Positions 1 to 10,524 of a stretch of 64,000 nucleotides of DNA are shown piece by piece. Both the position numbers and the translations under genes were made by a program. Below the pieces are notes generated by a model. That model saw only the letters and a program-made list of their open reading frames with translations, was not told the origin of the DNA and did no database searches. The first letter of the stretch is position 1; every line of letters starts with the position of its first letter. The DNA is from Priapulus caudatus (Eukaryota; Priapulida; Priapulimorpha; Priapulimorphida; Priapulidae). Location: contig NW_014578153.1 in NCBI RefSeq assembly GCF_000485595.1, positions 9,131 through 73,130 on the forward strand, written 5' to 3'.

Positions 1-393
1 ACAAGTCGATCTAAACCACTCATACTTTTGCAGACAGGGGACACTGTTCGTATGCAAACAGCGAAAGGTTATGTCAAACTAGGCAACGTTGTCAAATTGG
101 CGGACGAGCCAAGATTATACAATGTTAAATCTACAGAAGGGAGAGAATACAGAAGAAACCGGCGCCATCTGCTTAAGGTGCCAGCTGTTTCAGCAACACC
201 AAATGCTGACATGCTTTCCACTTCAACAACCGTGAGTGCACCAACAGGTACAACCAACTCGACGGAAGCTAGGTGTGTCAACCCGGAGACAATCGCAGAA
301 GGCAGTCCCAAACCTGTGCCAGATCCCGGAGGCATTACCAAAACAATGAGATGTGGGAGGATGATCAATCTTCCAGTACGATACAAGCAGTAA
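1..393 (+). pseudogene. Gypsy retrotransposon pol, C-terminal tail only (Gypsy1)
   Basis: The frame is open from the first base of the window to a TAA at 391-393, so this is the end of a longer gene whose 5' part lies outside. It reads as the post-integrase tail of a Gypsy polyprotein: a short hydrophobic start, a GDTVRMQT-like segment, the EGREYRRNRRHLLK basic motif, a Ser/Thr/Pro-rich linker, and a closing INLPVRYKQ-type motif. That layout is typical of Mag-like Gypsy elements, where the tail follows the integrase core. No catalytic residues are expected here. The downstream polypurine tract and LTR support the assignment. The tail itself shows no stops; whether the rest of the element is intact cannot be seen. 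Confidence 0.8.
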
Positions 394-703
394 AGATCGC
401 GTTGCTAATGTAATAATGTAAACAATCGTGAAAAACGAATAATCGTGCTAAAGATAATTGAAATTTGTGTCATGGTCATTTGCATGATCCAGAAAGTTGT
501 GTTAACATTTTAGAGATTTTCTGTTAATCTGTGGTGTTAAGACACAGAAGCAACTTGTGTTAGATTTCACTAGAGAATGTACCAGTTGTGTGAGAGCGAT
601 TTATTTCTTTATATAGCCGACATAGCTATCCTATAGTAGAGACTTATTTTGTTGTATTCTATATAATTTGTACAAGAGTACTATTGTTCTACAAAGGGAA
701 GGA
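394..703 (+). other. Gypsy1 3' untranslated region ending in a polypurine tract
   Basis: AT-rich non-coding stretch between the pol stop and the LTR. It ends in a purine-rich run (about 692-703, AAAGGGAAGGA) directly against the LTR start, which is the expected position of the plus-strand primer for reverse transcription. No other feature is seen. Confidence 0.6.
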
Positions 704-886
704 TGTAGATTGGCCTGCGTGCTTTGTGTATACGTGGTTATGTGACCAGATCGAGTTGTGTATGAATTCCGATAGGAGTCGCTCGCTCTCTCGGCTCGCT
801 AATGTGTAAAGTTAATAAAACGTGTTCCAGTCCTGTCATAACAAAGTACTGTTATAGACTATAAATATGAAGTAACAAAACTTACA
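704..886 (+). repeat. 3' LTR of Gypsy1
   Basis: 183 bp that begins TGTAGATTGGCC and ends AAAACTTACA, the usual TG...CA ends with short inverted termini. It contains AATAAA-like sequence (near 814). A second copy lies at 1990-2169, which confirms both boundaries. The 5' LTR lies outside the window. Confidence 0.75.
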
Positions 887-1989
887 AAACTTGCTGTTTT
901 TAGTTAATATCAAAATGTTAACTTTGGAGCAATATAACTTTATTGTTAGAAAAGCAATAAACTTGAGCTTTTGCGGCAATATTAACCAAACATATGGGCA
1001 GTTTTGTGAAAAGTTTCAATTCATTACTCAAAAGGGCTTTTGAAATAAGGAGAAAAATGTATTTTGGTGCAATTTATATTTTGGGGAAAAATGGTAAAAA
1101 ATCACATTTTTGGCCCCAAATTGTCATTAAAATAAATACCAAGCCCATTAAATGTGGTATCGTCTTGTAGAGAATTTAATTCCTTTTAATATGATACCAC
1201 ACGCATGGTGAGAGGAATTAAGTTCTATTCAAACATTATCTTAAAAATTGATCATCATTAGTTACGTACACACGGTGGCCATTTTTCAAAATGGCCGCCA
1301 TTTTTTTTAAGCAGCATATTTTCAAGGTTGTCCACCTGGAAGTTGTTCAGGGAGGTCCACTGCATGAACACGTTGATACCAAACAACCTTTTATAGCATC
1401 CCGGTACTGTATTACCCCAAAAATGGGGTTTTGCCCCCTGCATGGGTATATATAGACCGCGCAACTAAATGAGTTCACATGACTTGTTACTGTATTTGTA
1501 TTTGCATTTATATACCAGGAGCGTATAATGACAAATATTTGTCATTATACGCTCCTGATTATATGCAATAAAGCTTTACTAATAAATTTACATTCATGAA
1601 TGAATTTCCCTCCCCCCGATATCTATGAGGCAACTGAATAATTTATGGCATCAGCTCTCGTTATGTAACACGGATATGGTAATGATCGATACAGTACACA
1701 TTTGAGGAATTTGGCAGTGGGCATAATTCACACTTCCCCTTTAGTAGTGTTCAACTTCAGTAAAGCACTAACCAGGCAAACAGCCCTGCAGTCATGCGCA
1801 GGCATAACCACTATGCGCATAATGACGACCCTGCGTTACACATTTCTCTATGCACGGAATGTGCCGCTAGAATCAGTCGACCAGACGGCCGGAGTTGTCA
1901 ACATTGAGAAAATGTTCAGGGAGCACTGACGTCACGCAATAGCGGTTCTGCCTCCCGAATAGAGGGCGTTACTGCGTCAAAATGGCGAC
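887..1989. other. Non-coding interval without recognisable gene
   Basis: AT-rich sequence. The short ORFs (for example 1258-1464 minus and 1702-1929 plus) show no protein-like composition. The only clear structure is the palindrome at 1516-1557. A possible internal pairing around 1140-1200 (GGTATCGTC / ATGATACC) is weak. Confidence 0.5.
1516..1557. repeat. Perfect 42-bp palindrome
   Basis: The left half starts CAGGAGCGTATAATGACAAA and the right half is its exact reverse complement, with no spacer (centre at 1536/1537). It could be a very short foldback element or a cruciform-forming site. Related CTCCTGATTATA words occur near 38118-38215, so it may be part of a small repeat family. Confidence 0.85.
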
Positions 1990-2169
1990 NGTAGATTGGC
2001 CTGCATGCTTTGTGTATACGTGGTTATGTGACCAGAGTTGTGTATGTATTCCGATAGGGGTCGCTCGCTCTGTCTCTGCTGGCTGGTGTGTAAAGTTAAT
2101 AAACGTGTTCCAGTCCTGTCATAACAAAGTACTGTTATAGACTATAAATATGAAGTAACAAAACTTACA
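1990..2169 (+). repeat. Second copy of the Gypsy1 LTR (probable solo LTR)
   Basis: Near-identical to 704-886 with a few substitutions and small indels. The first base is an N at 1990 where T is expected. No internal element sequence adjoins it, so it looks like a solo LTR. The flanking 5-mers (GCGAC and GTACG) do not match, so a target duplication is not preserved. It abuts the foldback element that starts at 2170. Confidence 0.7.
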
Positions 2170-2735
2170 GTACGGTTCGATATATCGGAAAGTACCTCAG
2201 AGTACTATTATACTATACGATATGTCGCTGCGTACCATGCATTGTCCCACTGCACCCTGACTTTCAGCCAACTGATGTCGTAATACATACACTCTGTCAA
2301 GTTACCACATCACATAGAAGAAACCTCAAAACATCGCAATCCAATAAAAAAGTATGCTATGTTTGACTATATTTTTCTTTTTCCTTTTTCATATTTCATA
2401 TTTTCATTTTCATATTCATTTTCGTGTCATTTATATATTCATGAACTGAGAGAAATCTTTCCAAATGTACACCACCAACGGGCACAACAGTGCTATCAAC
2501 CTGCATTTTGCATAATTACACGGTGATACATACAATTTCCAGAATAAATGCGAATACTGAAACGAATATTTTGCGGGAACGGACCGGAAACAAGGAACGG
2601 GAGCATAAAGTCAGGGTACGGTGGGACAATGCAGGGTACGCAGCGACATATCGTATAGTACACCGAGGTACTTTCCGATATATCGAACCGTACCCAGGGT
2701 ACCCTCCGATAGTACCATGGGGGACATAGACCCTA
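2170..2735. mobile_element. Foldback element with ~90-bp inverted repeats
   Basis: The left arm (2170-2265, starting GTACGGTTCGATATATCGG) is repeated in reverse complement at about 2605-2695. The right flank 2694-2735 (AGGGTACCCTCCGATAGTAC) recurs inverted at 11802-11848, so the full element was longer and its left end has been lost. The interior is AT-rich, without a coding region. A non-autonomous DNA transposon is likely; the superfamily is not clear. Confidence 0.6.
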
Positions 2736-3049
2736 TCAGAATTACTATGCCACTCTTTACATGCTAAAGCAGGCATAGTATAGCAATAGCGGGGCTCAGG
2801 TCACCGTATCAGGCATACACATGTAGATGCGTACACGCGTTCATTGTATCAAGCGCGCTAGACAATGTGTCTAGACATTGTACGTTCCATCGCCGCGGCA
2901 ACTAGTCGAGTCGAGTAGGTACTGTCATCTTCTTCTTCTTCCTTTACTGCACAGACTCTAATCATGTCACGATGATGCAGGCGCTTGACCGCACTTGTAT
3001 TTAACTTCATTACGGCACATACGTAAGCGTTTTAAAGTTTTTTTAAGTA
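2736..3049. other. No feature recognised
   Basis: Short unique-looking interval with a CTT trinucleotide run near 2930-2942 and the small inverted word TGTCTAGACA near 2870. No coding region or repeat membership was found. Confidence 0.4.
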
Positions 3050-3376
3050 TGGCCGACCAAAAAATTTCCTTTGGATTGGGTCCCCCGCCCGACTTCACAT
3101 TTTGGAGTGAAAAATGTGCGACTGCGGTCACTTTTAGAGGGTTTCAAGAAAAAATATAATTCAAAGATACCGCCTGCATCATACATGTCATACCCGATCA
3201 TACATATTCAAATATCCGACTCTTGTCATTTTATTTACCTAAAGAGAGTTCCAAAATATTTTTAACAACGTGAAACAGTCGTATAGAGTCTGGGCCGGCT
3301 ACTTCATAAACAGAGGCTGAAGGTCGTATGGCGTGGCGGCCGGCTTTGATGTACGCGATCGATCACGTACTATATA
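3050..3376 (+). repeat. Left half of interspersed repeat R1
   Basis: This stretch is the reverse complement of about 58775-58990, with divergence. The other half of the same repeat is at 15130-16080. R1 reads continuously in the copy at 58450-58990, so here it has been split at 3376/15130. No coding region. Confidence 0.7.
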
Positions 3377-3420
3377 AGCTACGTCTACACGACGAACCTT
3401 AACTCGAGTTAAGCGTGTAC
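3377..3420. repeat. Left terminus of an XhoI-palindrome TIR element
   Basis: Starts AGCTACGTCTACACGACG, followed by TTAACTCGAGTTAA. The reverse complement of 15110-15127 matches the first 18 bases at 16 positions. The element continues at 4184-4330 after a nested foldback element. Confidence 0.65.
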
Positions 3421-3422
3421 TA

Positions 3423-4181
3423 TGGCAGGCGAGGTGGGACATAAATGGTATTTAGTGACAGTCATATATTCGAATTAATGTCTATCATATATTCTATTTA
3501 GTGATAATCATTAAATCAGCCAATCATAGGCATGGAATTATTGTCAAACACTAAATGATTTAATGACAGACACTAAATGATTTAGTGTCTGTCACTAAAT
3601 CATTTAGTGTCTGTCATTAAATCCCCGTTGCTACCAATCAGAGCCAACGTTACAAAGATCCGCTAGGCGGCGCCAGCTACTTCCGTACAAAAATCTCTAC
3701 CACCGCGGCGGCGCCATGTTTATGTGTTCAACCTATGTTGGCGCCATGTTTATGTATCAAACCTACGCGCCATTTTGGCATGTAGGATGTAGGCCTAGAC
3801 TGGTTCTTCTACCATGTCACATGCAATGCAATGAATGCATGGACAGCAGACAGCAGGACCGGAGACCGTCTATACCTGCTATTTTTGTACGGAAGTAGCT
3901 GGCGCCGCCTAGCGGATCTTTGTAACGTTGGCTCTGATTGGTAGCAACGGGGATTTAATGACAAACACTAAATGATTTAGTGACAGACACTAAATCATTT
4001 AGTGTCTATCATTAAATCATTTAGTGTTTGACAATAATTCCATGCCTATGATTGGCTGAGAAAAAATAAGTTGTATCTGATTGGTTGATTTAATGACATT
4101 CACTAAATAGAATATATGATAGACATTAATTCGAATATATGACTGTCACTAAATACCATTTATGTCCCACCTCGCCTGCCA
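3423..4181. mobile_element. 759-bp foldback MITE with TA target duplication
   Basis: Long inverted repeats run inward from both ends: TGGCAGGCGAGGTGGGACAT at 3423 and its complement ending at 4181. Arms of about 280 bp contain several copies of an ACTAAATGATTTAGTG-like palindrome. The flanks are TA on both sides (3421-3422 and 4182-4183), and joining them restores the XhoI-palindrome repeat. The 185-bp centre is GC-richer and non-coding. The TA duplication suggests Tc1/mariner-like mobilisation. Confidence 0.8.
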
Positions 4182-4183
4182 TA

Positions 4184-4330
4184 CACGAGGGCCTTAACTC
4201 GAGTTAGCGTTAACTCGAGTTAGCTTAACCTCGCCAGTTGATCGAGGTTAAGCTAACTCGAGTTACCTTAACTCGAGTTAAGGCCGTGTAGACGCTTAAC
4301 TCGAGTTAGCTTAACCTCCACGATAGGCGG
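4184..4330. repeat. Cluster of TTAACTCGAGTTAA palindromes
   Basis: Several tandem or inverted copies of a 14-bp palindrome with a central XhoI site (CTCGAG), mixed with GTGTAGACG words. It continues the element begun at 3377 and lies directly before the ACGC array. A related block with two longer repeat units is at 14975-15128. Confidence 0.75.
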
Positions 4331-4339
4331 CAGCACTAG

Positions 4340-4473
4340 TACGATGTACGTACACACGCACGCACGCACGCGTACTTGCACACGCACGCACACACTCATG
4401 TACGCACGTGTACGTGCACACGCATGTGTACGTGCACACGCACGCACGCGCGCACGTGTACGTGCACACGCAT

Positions 4474-4507
<34 letters not shown>

Positions 4508-5532
4508 CTACGTGCACATGCACACGCGCGCACGCACGAACGTGTACCTGCACACGCGCGCACTCACGCACGTGTACTTGCACACGCACGCACACTCATG
4601 CACGCACGTGTACGTGCACACGCACGCATGTACGCACGTGTACGTGCACACGCACGCACGCACGCACGTGTACGTGCACATGCATGCACGCACGCACGCA
4701 CGTGTACCTGCACACACACGCACGCACTCACACATGCACAAGTGTACCTACACAAGCACGCACGCACGCACGAACGTGTACCTGCACAGGCGCGCACACG
4801 CACGCACGCACGCACGCACGCACTTACGCACGTGTACCTGCACACGCGCGCATTCACGCACGTGTACTTGCACACGCACGCACACACTCATGCACGCACG
4901 TGTACGTGCACACGCACGCATGCACGCACGTGTACGTGCACACGCACGCACGCACGCACGTCTACGTGCACATGCATGTACGCACGCACGCACGTGTACC
5001 TGCACACACACGCACGTACGCACGCACGCACACATGCACACACGTGTACCTACACAAGCACGCACGTACGCACGCACGCACGTGTACGTCCACGCGCACG
5101 CACGCACGCATGCACGCACGTGTACGTGTACGTGCACACGCACGCACGCACGCACGTCTACGTGCACATGCATGCACGCAGACGCACGCACGTGTACCTG
5201 CACACACCACGCACGTACGCACGCACGCACACATGCACACACGTGTACCTACACAAGCACGCACGCACGCACGCACGCACGTGTACGTCCACGCGCACGC
5301 ACGCACGCATGCACGCACGTGTACGTGCACACGCACGCATGCACGCACGTGTAGGTACACACGCACGCACGCACGCATGCACGCACGTGTACGTGCACAC
5401 GCACGCATGCACGCACGTGTAGGTACACACGCACGCACGCACGCATGCACGCACGTGTACGTCCACACGCACGCATGCACGCACGTGTAGGTACACACGC
5501 ACGCATGCACGGACGTGTACGTGCACACGTAT
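4340..5532. repeat. 1.2-kb ACGC-type tandem array (clean copy)
   Basis: Tetranucleotide ACGC repeats interspersed with GTGTACGTGCAC and GTGTACCTACAC words, giving an irregular higher-order pattern: the words ACACATGCACA and CCTACACAAGCACG recur near 4730, 5030 and 5230. Nearly every step alternates purine and pyrimidine. The long ORFs in all six frames (Thr-His-Ala-Arg repeats) are by-products of a stop-free 4-base repeat and are not genes. Confidence 0.9.
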
Positions 5533-5601
5533 ATTATATAATCACTTGACGATGGTGGTAGTGGTAAAAATCGCCAAGGCAATTACAGCTCTAGTAGGGA
5601 T

Positions 5602-5994
5602 TAGGGCTGTAACGATACACAAGCCTCTTGATTCGATCCGTATCTTGATAATAGCCTCTCGATTCGATTCCCAAAATATTGAAATGTTATCTTATTTTTT
5701 ATATTTTCATTATTTTGCAATAAAAACTCTTCACCAACTATTACATTCTTTCTTTTTTTCTCAATTTTATTTAACAATTTGGCATAATAGTAGTACTAGT
5801 AGTAGTATAGTAGTAGTAGTAGTAGTAGTAGTAGTTAGGTAGGCGTATTTAACAATTTGGCGTAGTGCCGCCATCTATTGGAGGAAAAAAGTGGTATCAA
5901 AGTGGAATCGAAAATACGGGGAAAAATATTGAGGATCGGATCGAAGGAAGAGAATCGCGATCCGATTCAATTTTGGTGGATCGTTACAGCCCTA
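5602..5994. mobile_element. 393-bp hAT-like MITE with 8-bp target duplication
   Basis: The ends are TAGGGCTGTAACGAT and its complement ATCGTTACAGCCCTA. The flanks carry the same 8-mer GTAGGGAT (5594-5601 and 5995-6002), the hAT signature. The interior has a GATTCGATTC-rich subterminal region and a TAG trinucleotide run (about 5790-5836). Removing it restores the BEL1 gag reading frame. A second, truncated and inverted copy lies at 11849-12092. Confidence 0.88.
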
Positions 5995-6374
5995 GTAGGG
6001 ATGGTGGTGGTGACCAGTTTCCGGTGAAGTGTCCTCTGCACCTGCGGAGCTCCAACCACTATATCAAGGGTTGCCATGAGTTCTGCTCATTGTCGCAAGG
6101 AGAGAAACTTGATCTCATGAAGACAAACAATATGTTCCAACAATGTGGACATAACAACTGTGTTGCTAGTAAATATCCATATAACTACGATGAGTGTCCG
6201 TTTATCTTTCCATGTTCAATCCCCACCTGTAGCGCAGATACACACTTCGCATATATTTGTCCTCGTGTGTATGGCACAGAAGGCCATAGACATTTCGAGA
6301 GAAGATCAAGCAATTTTGCAAATAGTAGAGACTTAAATACCAGTGCCCGTGAATTCCGTCCGACACACAAGTGA
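5995..6374 (+). pseudogene. BEL1 gag zinc-finger region
   Basis: The frame after the MITE encodes the Cys/His-rich end of a BEL/Pao gag: CPLHLRSSNHYIKGC, then QQCGHNNC, and further paired Cys/His motifs ending near YICPRVYG. In this family these residues form zinc-binding knuckles that bind RNA. The matching segment of BEL2 is at about 26075-26330 and aligns throughout. Coding stops at 6372, where the protease region is deleted. Confidence 0.75.
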
Positions 6375-6376
6375 CG

Positions 6377-7420
6377 ACGATCCATTTGCCTCAAGGTGTT
6401 CCCTTGGCTGGTATCTGCAAGGTGGTAAAGAAGATAACGAAGCTACAGTGAACACCGCTGTGAACTTCACCCAAGTCACTGCCATCAGTGAGATAGAGGA
6501 CTTTCTGGGTATCGAATGCATGGGGATCGAACCGAAGATATGTAAATGTGCAGCTGAGAAGATGGACAGGCTGGCGACAGATTCCATGCAACAGAGTGTC
6601 ACCAGTTTGAATGATGGAACATATCAGATGAGCCTACCTTGGAGGAAGTCACCGGAAGAACTCCCAAACAACTATGACTATGCTGTCAAGCAGCTCCTAA
6701 ACCTCGAGAAACAGTTACGAAACCATCCAAAGGAATGGGGAACCTACTGTGAACAGATGAATGACCAACTTTCCCGAGGCGTCGCAAAACTTGTATCCCA
6801 AGACGAAATGGCAGATGACATAAACAATGGTAGAAACATGTGGTTCCTCCCCCACTTTGGTGTTCTGAAAGACTCTAAGACCACCCCAATACGAGTAGTC
6901 TATGATGGAAAGTCACGATGATCGAATTATCTCAACGATTATCTAGCCAAAGGTGATAACATGAATAGCAATCTCTTTGACGTTGCCCTACGCTTCAGAG
7001 AGTATGAAGTGGGAGTGATTGCTGATATAAGTCAAATGTTCCAGGCTGTTAAGATGGCACCTGATGATGCAAGGTACCACCGTTATGTGTTTCGACAGAA
7101 TCCAGAGGACCCAATCGAGGTGTACGAGCTGACAACGGTAACCTTTGGCTATCGTTGGCAACGATCACCAACAGCTGCTACTATCGCCCTCTGGCATGTT
7201 GCTTCAGCAAACGCACCAGATGATTCAGAGATTTAGCGTGTCATTACCAACCAATTTTATGTTGACGACCTGAGTGATTCCCAGAAATCTCTTGACGATG
7301 TAAAACATCTGAAGTTTAACCTCACCACTGCCTTAGAGAAGGGTAACTTCAGAATTCGGAAATGGCTGTCGAACGAACAAGAGCTCTGCGACACTGACTA
7401 TAGTCTATTATCCTGTTGAT
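6377..7420 (+). pseudogene. BEL1 reverse transcriptase region
   Basis: Starts in the CSLGWYLQGG motif that precedes RT in BEL/Pao elements and continues through NMWFLPHFGVLKD, the VYDGKS motif, the DISQMFQAVK motif and FYVDDLSDS, the RT active site. Stops at 6919 and 7234 interrupt it, and the reading frame is lost again near 7385-7410. It aligns along its length with BEL2 26920-27920. Confidence 0.8.
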
Positions 7421-7474
7421 GGCAAAGCATCAGTACTTGGTACCCAGTGGGATCTACACAGCGACACTCTGAGT

Positions 7475-7894
7475 GTGAGAGATGTGAAGTTGGGAAATTT
7501 CACACTGACAAAGAGAAATATCCTGAAAAGAACTGCTTCTTACTATGACATCTTTGGGATGCTGTCTGGAGTGCTAGTTCGACCAAAGATATTGCTACAG
7601 AAACTGTGGCAGTTCGATATCGATTGGGATACTCCTATCAGCCGTGAGAGTGATCTCTACACTATGTGTGAAGTAATAGAACATAACCTCACAGACCTCA
7701 ACAAGATCGAAATCCGACGGTGTCTTATACCACGCAAGTACCAGGGCCAGAAATCACTGCCAAAGGTCTCCCTACACACGGCTAGCGATGCTTCTGAAGA
7801 TGCCATGGGAATAGGGGTATGGTTGAGATGGACAGACGGAGAAGATGGCTGTGGTGACGTGACCTTTGTATGTGCAAGAGCAAGACCCCGCTGA
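7475..7894 (+). pseudogene. BEL1 RNase H-like region
   Basis: Encodes the BEL/Pao connection and RNase H-like segment: SYYDIFGMLSG, a long helical stretch, and TASDASEDAMGIGVWLRW, whose Asp is the expected first catalytic residue. The frame is lost after the FVCARAR motif. It matches BEL2 28040-28420 and keeps the Tyr codon that is a stop in BEL2. Confidence 0.7.
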
Positions 7895-8459
7895 AACAGT
7901 CCAGCATGCCTCGTAAAGAGCTACAAGCTATTCTACTCCTGTCCTGCCTGATGTCCACTGTAAAAAAGTTGGCTCTGCGGTCAGTCAAAATCTTTCCGCT
8001 CATATGTGGCCTGCCGTGTCGGAGAGATAACCACAGAATTTGACCCTATCAAAGACAAAGCCTACGTTCCCAGTGAACACAATGTTATTGATCTGGTCTC
8101 ACGAGGGGGTCAAAGCCAACGACATGCTGAAAGTTACTGAAGGGCCTGTCTATCTAAGACATCCACCCGACATGTGGCCAGTCACACCAACCAACATTCC
8201 TGTTGTTAAAGATGACATCGAACGGAAGAAATTCCATGTAAAGAACACCAAAGTTCTTGCAGTTAACTTGACAACTGACGAGCCAATACCAGACTCCTCA
8301 TGGTAACTGCGCGAATATTGTCCTTAAAAGACTTGCCGAAATGCCTATGGTTGAAGCAGATGACGACATAACTATGCGAGTGGCCTTCCATGAAGCGGAT
8401 CAAAGAAGGTGAGACATACTGAATCCGACAAGCCCAGAAAGACATAAACTTCGACAATC

Positions 8460-9709
8460 ACCAGATAATGAAGTTGTATCCCTTCCTAGACGTGAAAGAG
8501 AAGGTGTACAGAGTTGGTGGTCGCATCCACAGAGCACCCCTCTCATATGATATACGGCATCCATACCTTCTCCCAAAGAAGAGCTACATCAGTCTGCTGA
8601 TTGCCCGTGAGAGACACTGACATGCTCTCCACGGTGGACATCTTCGAACTGCTACTGAAGTCCAAAAGAACTATTGCATCATAGGGGATACTAACTTATG
8701 TCGTCAAGTCGTTCTGGAATGCAGTTTGTCGACGCTATAAAGGAAAGCCCCTACAACAACGGATGGCTGACCTGCCTGACTTCAGAGTCAAACCGTGTAC
8801 TCCGCCCTTCCTGACAACTGCAGTAGACTATCTGGGACCAGTTAATGTCAAACTTTCTCGTAATACGGTCACCAAGGGCTACTGTGCAGTTTTCACATGT
8901 ACTGTAACTCGAGCAGTTCATCTCACCTGTGTTCAAGATCTGTCGATGCAAGATTTCATCCAGGCTCTTGAACGCTTTGTTAGTATTCGTGGAGCTGCCA
9001 GACTTATCATGTGACAACGCTACGTGCTTCCGGGGAGCAGACAATGAGATCAGAGAGTTACAACTACACTTAGACCAGTCACAGGTTCGGTGTAAAGTTT
9101 AATAAGGAATGGATGTTTGGACCTCCTGGAGGACCCCATCATCAAGGTACTGTAGAAAGAATGGTCCAGGAGATCAAAAAGTCGATGTGACATATGGTCC
9201 AAGCCGACAAGCTCACCTTCGTTGAATGGGAAACGATCTTCACTCAAATCTCAGGATTACTCAATAGTTGACCACTAACTGCCTTGTCCTCATCTCCACT
9301 TGACGACCAGCCAATTACACCAAACCACTTCCTTATTGGAAGGGGCGATCTTCCGTGTCCACAAGTACCCTGTGAGGATTACATTGGCAATACCCGTAAG
9401 CGACGCGATCTCTGTAATTCCATGGTTGATGGGTTTTGGAAACGGTGGATGAGCAACATCCAGAGATTGTCACCACGACACAAGTGGTCATCAGCTAGAG
9501 AGAACATTACCAAAGGTGACATTGTGCTTATTATTGATGATAACACCAAACACGGCCAGTGGAAAATGGCTGAAATAACTGAGGTGTACTATGGACAAGA
9601 CAATCTCGTCAGAGTTGTTGAAGTGAAATTATCTGATGGACATGTGCTGAAACGTCCTATCACCAAACTGATCTTACTTATGAAGAACAATGAGAGACTT
9701 GATAATTAA
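8460..9709 (+). pseudogene. BEL1 integrase and C-terminal domain
   Basis: Fragments of integrase: VDYLGPVNVKL (first Asp, about 8825), CDNATCF (second Asp, in a shifted frame near 9012) and GTVERMVQ (Glu, about 9150). These are followed by ITPNHFLIGRG and a DUF5641-like domain ending at 9709. The last 141 codons (9284-9709) are uninterrupted; upstream parts have stops and shifts. This protein would join cDNA to the genome, but this copy is dead. Confidence 0.75.
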
Positions 9710-9710
9710 T

Positions 9711-9935
9711 CAGTGTGATGTGACTTGTGATGTATGATTCTAAAGTTTGTGTAACTCTAAAGTCCACTAATCTCGCTTTAAGGATCCTGAATATGGACTT
9801 TCATTTTGAGTTTATATAGTTGAATATCTTGTTTCTGAAAGCTAATTGTGGATTGTTTAACTATTTAGTATGTGCCGATTAATATAGAATTACAAATTTT
9901 TTATCGACATCCCTGTCGTGTGATGTCCCCTGGGA
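9711..9935 (+). other. BEL1 3' untranslated region
   Basis: AT-rich sequence between the pol stop and the putative LTR. It ends with TCGACATCCCTGTCG and ATGTCCCC, words that also precede the BEL2 3' LTR (about 40399-40425), so it is element sequence. Confidence 0.55.
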
Positions 9936-10099
9936 TGTTATGACTTGTCTGATTTTCTATTCATGAAAGAGGTTTAATTTGTCTCGCCGCCGATAGATAG
10001 CTCTGTGGCGGGTTCAAGATGGCACTGTATGTATGAACACGGTTGAAAAATATTAAACAGATTAAAGTTGGACAAAAACGTGTATTCGTCATGACTACA
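9936..10099 (+). repeat. Putative 3' LTR of BEL1
   Basis: The start (TGTTATGAC) is set by analogy with BEL2, where TGTTGCGG follows the same upstream words. The end (GACTACA) is a guess from the TG...CA rule. No 5' copy is present to confirm the boundaries. Confidence 0.45.
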
Positions 10100-10119
10100 A
10101 TCCAATTATTTAACGTGGT

Positions 10120-10524
10120 GAACCCTTAACACTATTAGTCTTAATGTTTCTCTACTCCCTATTATTGCTGACAACTTCCTTAAATTTGCCTTCCAAATGC
10201 TCCTCTGCAACACACAGTACACGGCACGCACGCCGCTGTGCACAAACATAAAAAATAAAGAGCAAGCATGGGAAAGAGTGATCATAAAATTCGTACGACG
10301 CTCGCTTCGTTTCACACTATGACAGCACAAATGCACCAACAAAGCCTCCATTTTGGTATAGATCTATGCGTAGCTAAATGTTCACTTGTTCGATTTATAA
10401 GTGCCTTTTGGTCCTGCCTACTCCAGCCAGAGATATCTCGTATCAGATACTTCGCACTCCGCAAAATTGTAAGTTATGGGACGAGGTGCTTGTATATCTA
10501 TTGTTTTGGCCAATGAACCTAGTC
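10120..10524. repeat. Interspersed repeat Z
   Basis: Contains words that recur, often inverted, at 22010-22130 plus 22615-22960, 31440-31620, 32635-32928, 41560-41890 and 51950-52220: TTGCCGACAATTTCCTG-like, CTGCAACACACGCTGGC-like and CCAGAGATATCTCG. No coding region. A family with at least six partial copies here is probably a DNA transposon relative; the ends are not resolved. Confidence 0.6.

Larger units (their letters stand above)
5545..9710 (+). pseudogene. BEL/Pao retrotransposon BEL1, decayed gag-pol
   Basis: A gag-pol of the BEL/Pao class read in pieces on the plus strand: zinc-finger end of gag (5995-6374), pre-RT and RT (6377-7420, with the YVDD catalytic box near 7262-7273), RNase H-like region (7475-8010), integrase (about 8460-9290) and the DUF5641-like C-terminal domain (9284-9709). 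The protein is broken by many stops and frameshifts, for example TGA at 6919, TAG at 7234 and a frameshift at the second integrase Asp near 9010. The whole aspartic-protease region between gag and RT (about 450 bp relative to BEL2) is missing at about 6364. The 5' gag and LTR are absent: upstream sequence stops at the ACGC array. A 393-bp hAT-like insertion splits gag. Not functional. Confidence 0.85.

Noticed and set aside
4340-5532. CRISPR array
   Set aside because: Repeats are 4-base units without spacers, in animal DNA with no cas genes.
4268-5582. Long Thr-His-Ala-Arg or Cys-Val-Arg ORFs (up to 360 codons) in all six frames
   Set aside because: They arise because an ACGC tetranucleotide repeat has no stop codons in any frame. 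No domain, start context or splice signal supports them.
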